From NCBI GenBank assembly GCA_031180805.1, contig JAPSLL010000019.1, positions 1 to 64,000 on the forward strand: DNA of 64,000 nucleotides, written 5' to 3'. The notes below the pieces were generated by a model. That model did no database searches. It saw nothing but the letters and a program-made list of their open reading frames with translations, and had not been told where the DNA came from. The position numbers and the translations under genes were made by a program. Below are positions 35,590-44,827 of this stretch, in pieces. Source of the DNA: Bacillus sp. (in: firmicutes). GTDB taxonomy: Bacteria; Bacillota; Bacilli; Bacillales; Bacillaceae. Position 1 is the first letter of the stretch. Each line of letters begins with the position of its first letter.

Positions 35590-36486
35590 TCATGATTTTT
35601 GTAAAATTCTTAGTCGACCTATCTTATTGCATTCCTCAGCAAACCAAATCGCATCATCGGGTCCTAATACAATTCCATGTGGCTCGGCATTTTGTGTAGG
35701 AATCACATATTCTGTAATTTCACCTGTCATTGTAATTCGACCAATTTGATTACTTCCCCATTCCGTAAACCATAAAGCACGATCAGGACCTGTTACTATT
35801 GCATGTGGGCGAGCATTTGCAGTAGGGATAGTATATTCACTTATTGATCCCGATGGAGTAATTCTACCGATTTTATTTCCGTTAATTTCTACGAACCAGA
35901 TGGCTTTGTCAGGTCCACTTGTAATACCTACAGGACCAGCATGCTTTGTAGGCAAAAGGTAATTTGTTACCTCTCCAAATGCTGTAATCCGTCCAATTTG
36001 ATTACTTTGATTCTCAGTAAACCAAATCGCATCATCTGGCCCAGCAACAATAAAGGAGGGATAGGCACTAGGATTCGGTAAATCATATTCAATCATTTCA
36101 CCTGATGGTAAAATCCGTCCAATTCTATTTCCGTTCATTTCCGTAAACCAAATGTCTCCATTGTGCCCTTCTGTTATTCCAAAAGGTGCTGAATTTGGGT
36201 GCGGCAAGACATATTCAATTATTTCACCTTCTACTGTTAGCTTTCCAATTTTATTAGCCTTATTTTCCGTAAACCATACATCCCCCATGGTTGTGGAGAT
36301 TATCGACATCACACCTGCATTAGAAGTTGGAACAGCAAAATGAGTGACTTCTCCGTTAACTGTCATTCGACCAATTTGATTGGCTTTATGTTGTGTAAAC
36401 CATAACACACCATCTTTTCCTGTGGCTATTCCATAAGGGCCTGAATCTATGTCGTCAAGTTCGTATTCTTCTATTTTTACAATCAA
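35590..36486 (-). CDS. vgb: Virginiamycin B lyase (streptogramin B resistance)
   Basis: A 298-aa seven-bladed beta-propeller with repeated WFTE...NQIGRI blades. The residues known to matter in staphylococcal Vgb are present at the same numbers: Y18, H228 (ARPHAIV), H270 (AEPHGIV) and E284 (WFAEE). Vgb linearises quinupristin/virginiamycin B by breaking the ester bond through elimination with Mg2+. The TTG start at 36484-36486 follows GGGAGG by 6 nt. It is the first gene of a vgb-vat pair, as in mobile resistance units, but no mobile element is visible here. Confidence 0.93.
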   Translation of the reverse strand: MIVKIEEYELDDIDSGPYGIATGKDGVLWFTQHKANQIGRMTVNGEVTHFAVPTSNAGVMSIISTTMGDVWFTENKANKIGKLTVEGEIIEYVLPHPNSAPFGITEGHNGDIWFTEMNGNRIGRILPSGEMIEYDLPNPSAYPSFIVAGPDDAIWFTENQSNQIGRITAFGEVTNYLLPTKHAGPVGITSGPDKAIWFVEINGNKIGRITPSGSISEYTIPTANARPHAIVTGPDRALWFTEWGSNQIGRITMTGEITEYVIPTQNAEPHGIVLGPDDAIWFAEECNKIGRLRILQKS

Positions 36487-36553
36487 GTAAATCCTCCCTC
36501 TCTATCTAGAATTTGTATAAATAATTCGTTTGAGAATAATTGGATTCCTGTCA

Positions 36554-36661
36554 ATGAAATTTGTTATGGCTCATAAATCATTAGGAAATATTCTTTGCAT
36601 CATTTCTATTTTGATTTCTATCATTGTAATCATTTATTATATTGGTCACTTAATTAAGTAG
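36554..36661 (+). CDS. Possible small single-helix membrane protein (35 aa)
   Basis: Between vgb and the gene at 36671 the plus strand holds a 35-codon frame (ATG 36554, or 36566) encoding a hydrophobic helix (ILCIISILISIIVIIYYIG) and a short polar tail. No good ribosome site is seen, so it may be chance; the composition is typical of real small membrane peptides. Confidence 0.3.
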   Translation: MKFVMAHKSLGNILCIISILISIIVIIYYIGHLIK

Positions 36662-36670
36662 ACTATTTGA

Positions 36671-37168
36671 TTATGACAAGTTCTCTTCTAGTTGAATAAT
36701 TTTTTTAATGATTTCTTCTCGCTTAATTTCTTCTAAAGGAAGCAACCTTGGCGGAGCTGGCAAGTTAAATTCAATATGTGAATGAGATAACTCAAACAGT
36801 AGAGTTCCTATCTTTTCTTCATGTTGATTTTCAATCACAATCCAAAAAACGCGTTTTTCATGATGAGGTGTGCCCCACTTTGCCTTTTCCATCGAATTTC
36901 TAAAGTGTAGACACTCACCAATAACAAAGTCATCCTCTTTCGTTTTTTCTGTAGATTGAAAACCATTTTCTTTTAATCGTTTCCAAATTGGTGGAATAAG
37001 TTTATCTAAATACATGCCATATGTTGCATCTTCATATTTCGGAAATAGCTGTTCAAGCTCTTTGATATTCCTGTTCAGTACTTCTCTCCAATATTCTTTT
37101 ATATAAATAGATAGCATTTCTCCTAGCTCATAGATTGTCATTTCCGGTTGAATATTTACTGTTGTCAT
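36671..37168 (-). CDS. Hypothetical protein
   Basis: A 165-aa soluble protein with helical ends (MTIYELGEMLSIYIKEYWRE start) and a short beta centre (KRVFWIVIENQHEEKIGTLLF). GGAGG precedes the ATG. Divergent from a MerR-type regulator 150 nt away, so it may be a target. No family recognised. Confidence 0.7.
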   Translation of the reverse strand: MTTVNIQPEMTIYELGEMLSIYIKEYWREVLNRNIKELEQLFPKYEDATYGMYLDKLIPPIWKRLKENGFQSTEKTKEDDFVIGECLHFRNSMEKAKWGTPHHEKRVFWIVIENQHEEKIGTLLFELSHSHIEFNLPAPPRLLPLEEIKREEIIKKIIQLEENLS

Positions 37169-37317
37169 ATGAATCCCTCCTTGTTTTTCATCCTACAAAT
37201 CAAGCTTACAACATTAAAGCCAATTCTAAAGTTTTTGGAAAATATGGGTGAATTTACAATACTTAATTTGATAAACTTTACATAGGTATACAGTTGATAA
37301 ATATAGGAGTGGCTTCA

Positions 37318-38004
37318 TTGAAGAAAATAAGACCTATAGATATTGCAAAAAAATTAAATATTAGTACAAGCACTTTAAGAAGCTATGAAGATAGAGGAAT
37401 TGTTCCGAAACCTGAACGGTCATCCACTGGTTACAGAAACTATACAGAGGAACATATAGCATATTTTGAGTGTATTGTAGCTATGTCTCCTGGGTTTGGC
37501 ATGGATATAACATCAGCTGTTTTAAAAAAGTTGCAACAAAAAGAACTAGACGCTGCTCTTTGGATACTAAATAATGCCCAAGTAGCAAATTATGAAGACA
37601 AAATGATTATTGATCGTGTAAATAAACACCTGGAAAACTTGAATTATGAACACTCTATGTCTATTGGGGAATTGTCAGTTCAGACAAATATTCCTCCTTC
37701 GACAATTCGATATTGGGAAAGGGAAGGATTTATTACGTCCAAAAGAGGAGAGCTTAATAACTATCGCCTATTTGACCCATTCCAGCTCATAAAAGTATTA
37801 TTGATGAAAATAACTCAAAACGCAGTTTATTCATATGAGGTCATTCAACTAAAAAAGGAGATTAAGGAATTAAACCAACATGATCTTGAGAAAGTAAGAA
37901 TCGTAATAGATGCTATTCAAAGACATTTGAATAAACGTAACCAAAAACAGCTTAAAGGAATATTTTCTCTATATAAATTGTCCGAAATATTAAGCCTTCA
38001 TTGA
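37318..38004 (+). CDS. MerR family regulator with two HTH domains
   Basis: A 228-aa protein with two MerR-type winged helices: residues 1-70 (IAKKLNISTSTLRSYEDRGI, then GYRNYTEEH) and about 112-180 (IGELSVQTNIPPSTIRYWER, then NNYRLFDPFQ), plus a C-terminal coiled region. Double-headed MerR proteins are uncommon. No effector domain or cysteine metal site is visible. The TTG start at 37318 follows AGGAGTG. It lies divergent from the gene ending at 36671 and near vgb-vat. Confidence 0.8.
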   Translation: MKKIRPIDIAKKLNISTSTLRSYEDRGIVPKPERSSTGYRNYTEEHIAYFECIVAMSPGFGMDITSAVLKKLQQKELDAALWILNNAQVANYEDKMIIDRVNKHLENLNYEHSMSIGELSVQTNIPPSTIRYWEREGFITSKRGELNNYRLFDPFQLIKVLLMKITQNAVYSYEVIQLKKEIKELNQHDLEKVRIVIDAIQRHLNKRNQKQLKGIFSLYKLSEILSLH

Positions 38005-38052
38005 ATATATAGTTTTTTTCTATGATATTGTTCACACCTTTAGCATGGATGC

Positions 38053-38088
38053 AAAAACGCCACCCATTATTACGGGATTGGCGTTTTT
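38053..38088. terminator. Bidirectional terminator
   Basis: AAAAACGCCA and TGGCGTTTTT form a 10-bp stem, with A and T runs on both sides, after the MerR gene and facing the hydrolase gene ending at 38160. Confidence 0.8.
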
Positions 38089-38159
38089 AGCTAATGTAAA
38101 TCCATTAACTTTTGTTATCCACTCTGACATTTCCCGCCGTAACATTAACTAATTACGCT

Positions 38160-39179
38160 CTAGCCATTTGCACTAAGCGCCAACAAATGTTTCAGGTTGT
38201 CATCAATAAATTTATTATCGACACTGTTAATTCCGCGACCAGCGAAATGACCCCAGATCGATTCAATAGGATAACAAGCAGCATTCGGTATAAGCTTAGC
38301 TTCGTATTTGTTATCGTCTGTCGTACAGAATAAATCCGTGCTCCCTGGCATGATACAGGTAATTGCTTTAATGTTTTTAAGTGCTGCATTGAAATCACCA
38401 TTATAAGCGGGGTTTGCACTAATATTTGCATTTTGACCTGTCCATAACATTGCTAGGACATTGTGCGGATTCATCTTCATAAAGCTATCTTCCCAGAATC
38501 CTGCCACAAAACCTTCTAATGAGTCATACCCCATTTCACGATAAAGTTCCTCTCTGTAAAACGCTTGCGATACCCCCCACCCCGCATAGACATTGCCAAC
38601 AGCGCGCATGTCTGCAGAAGTCAACTTGTTTAGTTTATTTGAATCGAAGCCTACTGCAGCCATGAGGGCAGCTTTCATTCCGTTCAAGACCACATACGTT
38701 TGTGGCCAAGTCTTTGCACCTCCACAGAAAGGTGCAATTCGTTCCACCATGTCGGGATAACTTGCTCCCCATTGAAATGATTGTATGGCTCCCATTGACC
38801 AGCCAACAACGAGAGCAATCTTTTGTATGCCGAATTTTTCAGTCACCAGCCGATATTGGAATTTAACGTTGTCATAGATGGTTACCTGAGGAAAATTAGC
38901 ATTGTCGAATGGCGCAGGCGTGTTACTAGGAGACGAAGATAATCCGTTCCCTAGCAGATTTGGAACGATAATGAAATATTTCCTCGGATCTAGTGCTATA
39001 CCGTTTCCGATCAACCATTCATTCTGAACATGCTGATCGCCAAAAGCAGTTGGATAGATGATGACATTATCTTTCTTTACATTCAATTTTCCATAAGTCT
39101 TATAAGCCAGAAAAGCATTCGGTAACGTCACTCCTGATTGCAATGTTACGTCACCTAAATTAAAAATCTCATAATCCAT
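38160..39179 (-). CDS. Alpha/beta hydrolase, MetX (homoserine O-acetyltransferase)-like
   Basis: A 339-aa alpha/beta hydrolase. It starts LGDVTLQSGVTLPNAFLAYK, like MetX enzymes, with the nucleophile elbow VGWSMGAIQSFQW (about 125-137), a C-terminal aspartate region (PGSTDLFCTTDDN) and the histidine in WGHFAGRG. It may acylate or hydrolyse rather than make acetylhomoserine; the MetX-specific residues are not all evident. The ATG at 39177-39179 follows AAGGGAG. It is divergent from a LysR regulator, and both genes look richer in G+C than neighbours. Confidence 0.82.
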   Translation of the reverse strand: MDYEIFNLGDVTLQSGVTLPNAFLAYKTYGKLNVKKDNVIIYPTAFGDQHVQNEWLIGNGIALDPRKYFIIVPNLLGNGLSSSPSNTPAPFDNANFPQVTIYDNVKFQYRLVTEKFGIQKIALVVGWSMGAIQSFQWGASYPDMVERIAPFCGGAKTWPQTYVVLNGMKAALMAAVGFDSNKLNKLTSADMRAVGNVYAGWGVSQAFYREELYREMGYDSLEGFVAGFWEDSFMKMNPHNVLAMLWTGQNANISANPAYNGDFNAALKNIKAITCIMPGSTDLFCTTDDNKYEAKLIPNAACYPIESIWGHFAGRGINSVDNKFIDDNLKHLLALSANG

Positions 39180-39320
39180 TGTCTTGTCGCTCCCTTCAAA
39201 ATGAAACACAAACATTTAGAATGTATATCTTGTTGTTAGTATAAAGCTGTGATAACCTCAATAAAAGTGAACAAAATTCAAAGCTATATTCAAAAATATT
39301 GATAGTAAAAAGGGGGTAGT

Positions 39321-40232
39321 ATGGTGGAATTGCGCCAACTGATTACGTTCCGCACGGTTGCATCAACTTTAAATTTCAGTCGGGCTGCGGAAGTGCTGAA
39401 TTACGTCCCATCCAACGTTACGATGCAAATAAAAGCATTGGAGGAAGAGCTTGGTGTTCGTCTTTTTGACCGATTAGGCAAGCAGCTCGTTCTCACAACT
39501 GCGGGTAAACGCTTTTTGACTCATATTCAAAGTGTCCTAGACAAATTGGATGAAGCTCGCAGTGTCGTTCATGATAATGAAAGTCTAAGCGGTACGTTAA
39601 CGATAAGTGCCAACGAGGTTCTTTGCGCCTATCGGCTTCCAGTTGTCTTTAAGCTTTTTCGTTCTCGTCACCCGAACGTTCGACTCATCTTCCGCTCTGT
39701 TCCTAATCAGCAACTCAAGCAAACGCTATTTGAGGGTACTGCAGATGTCGTTTTTATGCTAGACGAACCCATTCTCTCAACAGGACTTACTGTAGAACCT
39801 TTGCTAGAAGAAACCTTCCGCTTTTTCGTCGCACCGGATCATCATCTTGCGAAACGAACTGTACTCCAGCATGAAGATTTTCACGAAGAAGTGTTCCTTG
39901 TTAATGAAAAGGGTTGTACCTATCGAACCATGTTTGACCGATCATTTGAGAAGAAGGGCATTGATAGTATTACTTATTTAGAATTTCAAAATGCCGAAGC
40001 CATTAAACAATGTGCAATCACAGGAATCGGTATTGCCTTTCTTCCTGAAATAACAGTGGAAGCAGAAGTGAAACGAGGTGAACTTGTTGCTCTTTCATGG
40101 CAAATTCCCAATTTACATGTATATACACAGATGGCATGGCATAAAGACAAATGGCTTTCACCTATTATATTATCTTTTATTGAGGCAGCAAGAGAGGTTA
40201 TAGCTATGGATGAGGAGAATAAAACCGTTTAG
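39321..40232 (+). CDS. LysR family transcriptional regulator
   Basis: A 303-aa LysR protein: HTH at 1-60 (TLNFSRAAEVLNYVPSNVTM, then LEEELGVRLFDR) and a periplasmic-binding-protein-like effector domain (about 90-290). It is divergent from the MetX-like hydrolase gene, the usual arrangement for a regulator and its target. AGGGGG precedes the ATG. The effector is unknown. Confidence 0.88.
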   Translation: MVELRQLITFRTVASTLNFSRAAEVLNYVPSNVTMQIKALEEELGVRLFDRLGKQLVLTTAGKRFLTHIQSVLDKLDEARSVVHDNESLSGTLTISANEVLCAYRLPVVFKLFRSRHPNVRLIFRSVPNQQLKQTLFEGTADVVFMLDEPILSTGLTVEPLLEETFRFFVAPDHHLAKRTVLQHEDFHEEVFLVNEKGCTYRTMFDRSFEKKGIDSITYLEFQNAEAIKQCAITGIGIAFLPEITVEAEVKRGELVALSWQIPNLHVYTQMAWHKDKWLSPIILSFIEAAREVIAMDEENKTV

Positions 40233-40459
40233 TTATTTTACGAATATTAACCTAACTTCTGAGGTTATCTAAGTGGTGCTTTCTATCAGGAAACTTAATA
40301 TATACCTATAATAGTAAGGCATATTAGTGTGATAACTAAGAGCCTTACTAATGCTCCTCTATATACTCACCCTATATTAAGGGATTGGCGTAAACGTAGT
40401 TCAGTAATTTTAACAACTAACACTAATCCATTTTGATTTATGTATACAAAATTATTACT

Positions 40460-40678
40460 TTAAAGCCAAATAAGCAGCCTTCCAAATGTGCCCCATAAAA
40501 AAATGATCAGTACCATTAACACTGCAACAGTGAGTAACCAGGCCCTTTCAAATAGATTGTACTGTTTCCTCACTGCATACCACTCTGCAATAAGAATGAC
40601 GATAAAGAGAATGAGAAAATCACCAACGATATCTAGAAGCTTCCACAGGACAATATTGGTCAAATGATGAGCTAGCAT
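40460..40678 (-). CDS. Small membrane protein
   Basis: A 72-aa protein with two hydrophobic segments (DFLILFIVILIAEWYAV and WLLTVAVLMVLIIFLWGTF). GAGGGGGAG precedes the ATG. Unknown function, no clear partner. A hairpin (AGTAAGGC/GCCTTACT near 40316-40352) lies beyond its end but lacks a T tract. Confidence 0.7.
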   Translation of the reverse strand: MLAHHLTNIVLWKLLDIVGDFLILFIVILIAEWYAVRKQYNLFERAWLLTVAVLMVLIIFLWGTFGRLLIWL

Positions 40679-40793
40679 AACGTCTCCCCCTCTTTAAAAG
40701 TTTATTCCAAAAAATCAGGATAATCTTTTTTATTTTTGACGCTACTCCCCCTCTGCTTCCCCTGTATATAAAGGGTGAAAGGTGGTGAGAGAA

Positions 40794-41012
40794 ATGGCAG
40801 TTGAAACATTACTTGAAACTCAGCTAAGCCTTGTTTTTGACATGGGATTAGATGAAAACGGGAAGGCAAAAACGAAAAGAAAAAGCTACAGCAATGTGAA
40901 AGCATCAGCAACACCAGATCAATTGCTTCAGGCTGCACAAGCGATCGCAAGCTTGCAAACAGAAGCGCTTCTTTACGTGGAACGAAATGATACAAACCAA
41001 ATCAACGCGTAA
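40794..41012 (+). CDS. DUF1659 family protein
   Basis: A 72-aa beta-strand/helix protein of the DUF1659 type (LVFDMGLDENGKAKTKRKSY, then TPDQLLQAAQAIASLQ). DUF1659 genes usually sit beside DUF2922 genes, as here. The ATG at 40794 follows GGTGGTGAG. Function unknown. Confidence 0.85.
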   Translation: MAVETLLETQLSLVFDMGLDENGKAKTKRKSYSNVKASATPDQLLQAAQAIASLQTEALLYVERNDTNQINA

Positions 41013-41047
41013 GGAGGATGGCGCAAACAACGAAAGGAGGGAGAAAA

Positions 41048-41266
41048 TTGGCTAAAACACTTGAACTTCAATTTATAAATAGTGCAGGAAAAACAGTCAA
41101 AATCAGCATTGATTCACCTATCGAACCAGTTGACCAAGCTACACTAAATGCTGCAATGGATTCCATTCTTGCTGCAAACATCTTCGTTTCAAACGAAGGA
41201 GATTTTGCCACGAAAAAAGGCGCAAGAATCATTGATCGCAATGTGACAGCCATTACTCTTATGTAA
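41048..41266 (+). CDS. DUF2922 family protein
   Basis: A 72-aa protein with the DUF2922 layout (LELQFINSAGKTVKISIDSP, then a helix, then KKGARIIDRNVTAITLM). The TTG start at 41048 follows AAAGGAGG by 7 nt. Partner of the DUF1659 gene 35 nt upstream; function unknown. Confidence 0.85.
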   Translation: MAKTLELQFINSAGKTVKISIDSPIEPVDQATLNAAMDSILAANIFVSNEGDFATKKGARIIDRNVTAITLM

Positions 41267-41272
41267 AATAAT

Positions 41273-41313
41273 GGGGACAGTCCCCAAAAAAGGATTGGGG
41301 ACTGTCCCTTATT
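41273..41313. terminator. GGGGACAGTCCCC-type hairpin (repeat and terminator)
   Basis: A 14-bp perfect stem (GGGACAGTCCCCAA and complement) with each arm itself nearly palindromic, flanked by A/T runs. It separates convergent genes. A second copy of the same element lies at 59154-59203. Confidence 0.8.
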
Positions 41314-41319
41314 TAAGCA

Positions 41320-42207
41320 TTATTCTTCTCCAAAAATTTTCCTAAATACGGATTGGCTTTCATCCATCAATATTCCCCGAACAAAGTTATCATTTTCTTG
41401 TTCTATAAATTGGTATTCAAATTCAATTTCATCAACATTTATAAAACCTTGATTTGATTGTAATACCTTATCATAATCACTAAGTTTACTTTGATCTAGT
41501 ACATCTAATAACAACTCGTCATGACGAAACAGCTCTTCCATTACTGATGCAATACGGTTATTACGACCAATACCACCCATTGGGTCATACTTTCTCATAT
41601 TCATATAATCAACTAGCTGTTCTGCTTCTGTTAATCTCATTTTCCCTTCCTTAAATTCACTTTCACCTTGCTTAAAATCAAACTCGTTGATTACCTCGAC
41701 TCCATTATTTTTTTCAATATAGCTTCCAAGCATATTAGGGTCAACATTAACAACTTTTGATACCTTTATTCTAAATGCTTCTTCAACCGCTTCTTTTGTC
41801 ACCGGTTTGTAATCCTTATCATTTGCATAAAGATTTTTAGGAATTGTAATATATTTGGCACTACCAGTTTCTTTATTCAGATTCATTAAAATGACGCTTG
41901 GGCCACTTTCCTCAATATGTGTAACGAATAAATAATTAACACTTTGTTTTTCACTGGCTTCCTCTGTACCCTCACCAATTCCAACACTTGCCAAATTTCG
42001 TTTATCAAATGACTCTGAAACATTAAAAAACAATATAAGAGCAACTGCAACAGCTAATAATGAGGCAAATAGAGGTGTATAGTTTTTTCTTTTCATTTTA
42101 TTGTAAACCTTATCGATCGTCCGCTCCTTCATCCTTTGTTCAAACTTTATATCTTTATAGATTGTTTTATCCAATGAGTCCTTTAATTTGGTCAACTTTT
42201 CCTCCAT
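41320..42207 (-). CDS. Anti-sigma factor with extracellular LCP (LytR-CpsA-Psr)-like domain
   Basis: A 295-aa protein: cytosolic N-terminus of about 45 residues, one membrane helix (LFASLLAVAVALILFFNV), then an outer domain with LCP features (VINEFDFKQGESEFKEGKMR, LTEAEQLVDYMNMRKYDP, GGIGRNNRIASVMEEL). In LCP enzymes these arginines bind polyprenyl-phosphate donors; only part of the site is evident, so it may sense rather than catalyse. The gene starts inside the ECF sigma gene (41-nt overlap), which identifies it as its anti-sigma factor. Confidence 0.8.
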   Translation of the reverse strand: MEEKLTKLKDSLDKTIYKDIKFEQRMKERTIDKVYNKMKRKNYTPLFASLLAVAVALILFFNVSESFDKRNLASVGIGEGTEEASEKQSVNYLFVTHIEESGPSVILMNLNKETGSAKYITIPKNLYANDKDYKPVTKEAVEEAFRIKVSKVVNVDPNMLGSYIEKNNGVEVINEFDFKQGESEFKEGKMRLTEAEQLVDYMNMRKYDPMGGIGRNNRIASVMEELFRHDELLLDVLDQSKLSDYDKVLQSNQGFINVDEIEFEYQFIEQENDNFVRGILMDESQSVFRKIFGEE

Positions 42208-42736
42208 GTTCCATTACCCCCTTTATGTACACATGCTTGAACTTTTCTCTCCCGCGACTTAAGCGGACCTTCACGTTAGATTCACTAATTGATAAAACAT
42301 GTGCTATCTCTTTAATTGATAATTCCTCGTAATAAAATAGATTTAATACTTCTCTATATTTTAAAGGAAGCTTAAATAGGCAGTTTGCTATTAAACAAGA
42401 ATCATCCTTTTCGATTACACATTCCTCAGCACCTTTTTCCTTACTAAATGCCGATATTTTCCCTAAAGTGAATTGATATAATTTATTTTTCGGGCTTCGA
42501 AGAAAATCTTTTGATTTATTAACGCCTATTTGAAAGAGCCAAGTCTTTAACGTTGATTTCCCTTCGAATTGATCGTACTTCTGTGAAAATGTAATAAATG
42601 TTTCTTGGACAATATCCTCAGCAGATGACCAATTTTTCACATAGGAATAAACTAGCTTCAATAATGCCGTTCCATGTAACTCCATAATCTCCCGCAGAAA
42701 CTGCTCATCAACAAAACCCTTTTTACTGTTCAACAT
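42167..42736 (-). CDS. ECF-type RNA polymerase sigma factor
   Basis: A 189-aa sigma-70 family protein with region 2 (VYSYVKNWSSAEDIVQETFI, then FSQKYDQFEGKSTLKTWLFQ) and region 4 (LPLKYREVLNLFYYEELSIK, EIAHVLSISESNVKVRLSRG). It should direct a small envelope-stress regulon and its own operon. The start is the ATG at 42734-42736 after GGGGGTGA; the spacing is short, so the next TTG is an alternative. Translationally coupled to the overlapping anti-sigma gene. Confidence 0.9.
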   Translation of the reverse strand: MLNSKKGFVDEQFLREIMELHGTALLKLVYSYVKNWSSAEDIVQETFITFSQKYDQFEGKSTLKTWLFQIGVNKSKDFLRSPKNKLYQFTLGKISAFSKEKGAEECVIEKDDSCLIANCLFKLPLKYREVLNLFYYEELSIKEIAHVLSISESNVKVRLSRGREKFKHVYIKGVMEHGGKVDQIKGLIG

Positions 42737-42856
42737 TCTCACCCCCATTTAACAAGCTATCCTTTAGACGGTACATTTGTCATTTGGTTACAATTTATGC
42801 AAAAAAAGAGTGCTACTTATATAAAAGTAACACTCCTAAATGGAAGAGGATAGGTT

Positions 42857-44827
42857 TTAATCTCCACCACCTCCTCCATCACCACCACCGTCGCTTCCAC
42901 CACCGAAATCAAAGGCCCAATCACCACCACCACCACCGGTATCACCGCCAGATGAACTACTGGTCCGTTTCTTAGGTGTAACCTTTTCCTCTGTTACGTG
43001 CTTTAGCGGCTTTATGACAGATTCAATGCTATTCATTATCTCTTCATCAAATAACACAATATCGTCAACTCGTTCATGAGGATATTTCCTTTTAAACCTG
43101 GAAATAAATTGCTTTCCAACACCTAAGACAATTGCAGTCTGTACGTATGTCATGAAACTTTCCTGTCTTTTTTCTTTCGGAATCCCACCGTATTTCAGAA
43201 TCCTTCTCCATCTCTTCACTGCTTCACGCTTAATAATCATTTCCTTTGATAGCTTTACTCTTGGCGTTAAGATAATGAGTAAAATCGATAAAATAACAAG
43301 GTTAAAATACGTGACAATACTAGTATCATTGTGACTTTGCGCTGCGAAAAAAAAGCTTCCAATAAAATAAAAACATGCAGCTCGCTTTTTTAACGAGTAC
43401 TTCCAAACGAGAAAGGCTCCTATTATGAAGCAAACGGCCGATAGACAAATAGTTAGCCACGATTTCGCATCAGCAATAAACATCGATAACACGAGAATGA
43501 GATGAACGATAACGAGCGCTACACTAAACACCTTTAACAAGCGATTTTCCTTTATACTAAATTCTACTTGAAACTCTTTTTCAATTGCTTTTTTCCAATC
43601 CTTTACTTCACTTAATAGTCTACGTAATTTACGTTTATATCCCTTTTGGTTTCTTTCCTTCTTTGTTGGCTCAGCAATACTGTCTAAAATAAACCCCTGA
43701 GTCCCATCAGGATGGTGACGAAACAGCCACCTTAACAGGAATAAATCCGCATCCTTTAACGACCTTCGTTTACCTGTATAACTAAAAAGCAATGTAATCT
43801 TCGGGGTATTCCTCACTTTCTGGAAACGATAACTAGCTGGAACCTTTTTGATACTGAGAATGCCCTTCTGGTAGATTGAAAAAACACCTGCAAGAAAATC
43901 ATGAAGCCTTATCTCTCCTTTACGGTAAACATAAATCTGGAAAACAGGGCTCCAGCTCTCAATTTCAGACAGTGGTATAGAACGTGCCTTCCATTTTGCT
44001 ATTAATATATGAGCTTTCAGCAGGGAGAAAAGAACGAGTCCAATAAGTACCCATTGTATAATCGATAATACCTTTGCAACAAGTTCAAACCTTGACTCAC
44101 GAAGCTGATAATTTTCTTCACGTGCAATCGCATCCTTTAATCTCTCTTCCCTTGTAGTCGAGGAGTTTTTTACACTCATTCCTGATAAATGATTTGCTGG
44201 AAATAAATAATACTGTGTCAATGTATCATATTCTGAAATCAAATCGGTTTTATATGTCATTGAATATCCTTTTTGTTCAGTAAATTCTCCACCATTTCGA
44301 TTATAAGAAAACATTTCGATCTCTTTCTCTTGATAGCTATGTGGAAAGAAGAGGACTTCAATGGTAACATTGTGCAAATCCGCTTCATTGAAGGTGAAAA
44401 AGTTCCATTCTAATTCTGCCGTATCTTGATATTTTTTCGCTGCTTCATTTATTCGGTACCTATAATAAATTTGCTTCACTTCATCCTTAGCATCAAGCTT
44501 CGAAAAATAAGAGCTATCTCTATTACTATACTTAACATTTAATCCCTCTAGATTTTCATAAGAGAATTCCCCTAGCCTTTTTCCTTGAGGTGGAAGATAG
44601 CTTTCAAAAAACTCTACACCTTCATGACCTAGTAGTTCTAAGCCTCGTTCAGCATATTCCATCTCTCCCTTAACGTTATAGGTGAAAATCTCCTGAACAT
44701 ATAAATCACCGTCAGGAAGAACCTGAGCTAGAACATCTACTTTGTCAATCTTAAAAGAGTTATCATTTTGACAGCCTGTTAAGATGATGATGAACAATAA
44801 ACCAATGAATCTATAAATTTGTTTCAC
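42857..44827 (-). CDS. DUF2207 domain membrane lipoprotein
   Basis: A 656-aa protein with a lipoprotein signal (LLFIIILTGC), an extracellular DUF2207 domain (about 25-225), a membrane helix near 248-270, a large cytosolic part with two more hydrophobic blocks around 430-520, and a glycine/aspartate-rich tail (GGGGGDWAFDFGGGSDGG...), typical of DUF2207 proteins. Function unknown; such proteins are thought to act at the envelope. Single gene between the sigma operon and the divergent MCP. Confidence 0.85.
   Translation of the reverse strand: MKQIYRFIGLLFIIILTGCQNDNSFKIDKVDVLAQVLPDGDLYVQEIFTYNVKGEMEYAERGLELLGHEGVEFFESYLPPQGKRLGEFSYENLEGLNVKYSNRDSSYFSKLDAKDEVKQIYYRYRINEAAKKYQDTAELEWNFFTFNEADLHNVTIEVLFFPHSYQEKEIEMFSYNRNGGEFTEQKGYSMTYKTDLISEYDTLTQYYLFPANHLSGMSVKNSSTTREERLKDAIAREENYQLRESRFELVAKVLSIIQWVLIGLVLFSLLKAHILIAKWKARSIPLSEIESWSPVFQIYVYRKGEIRLHDFLAGVFSIYQKGILSIKKVPASYRFQKVRNTPKITLLFSYTGKRRSLKDADLFLLRWLFRHHPDGTQGFILDSIAEPTKKERNQKGYKRKLRRLLSEVKDWKKAIEKEFQVEFSIKENRLLKVFSVALVIVHLILVLSMFIADAKSWLTICLSAVCFIIGAFLVWKYSLKKRAACFYFIGSFFFAAQSHNDTSIVTYFNLVILSILLIILTPRVKLSKEMIIKREAVKRWRRILKYGGIPKEKRQESFMTYVQTAIVLGVGKQFISRFKRKYPHERVDDIVLFDEEIMNSIESVIKPLKHVTEEKVTPKKRTSSSSGGDTGGGGGDWAFDFGGGSDGGGDGGGGGD

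Noticed and set aside
40314-40352. AGTAAGGC/GCCTTACT hairpin as a terminator
   Set aside because: No T tract on either strand; role unclear.
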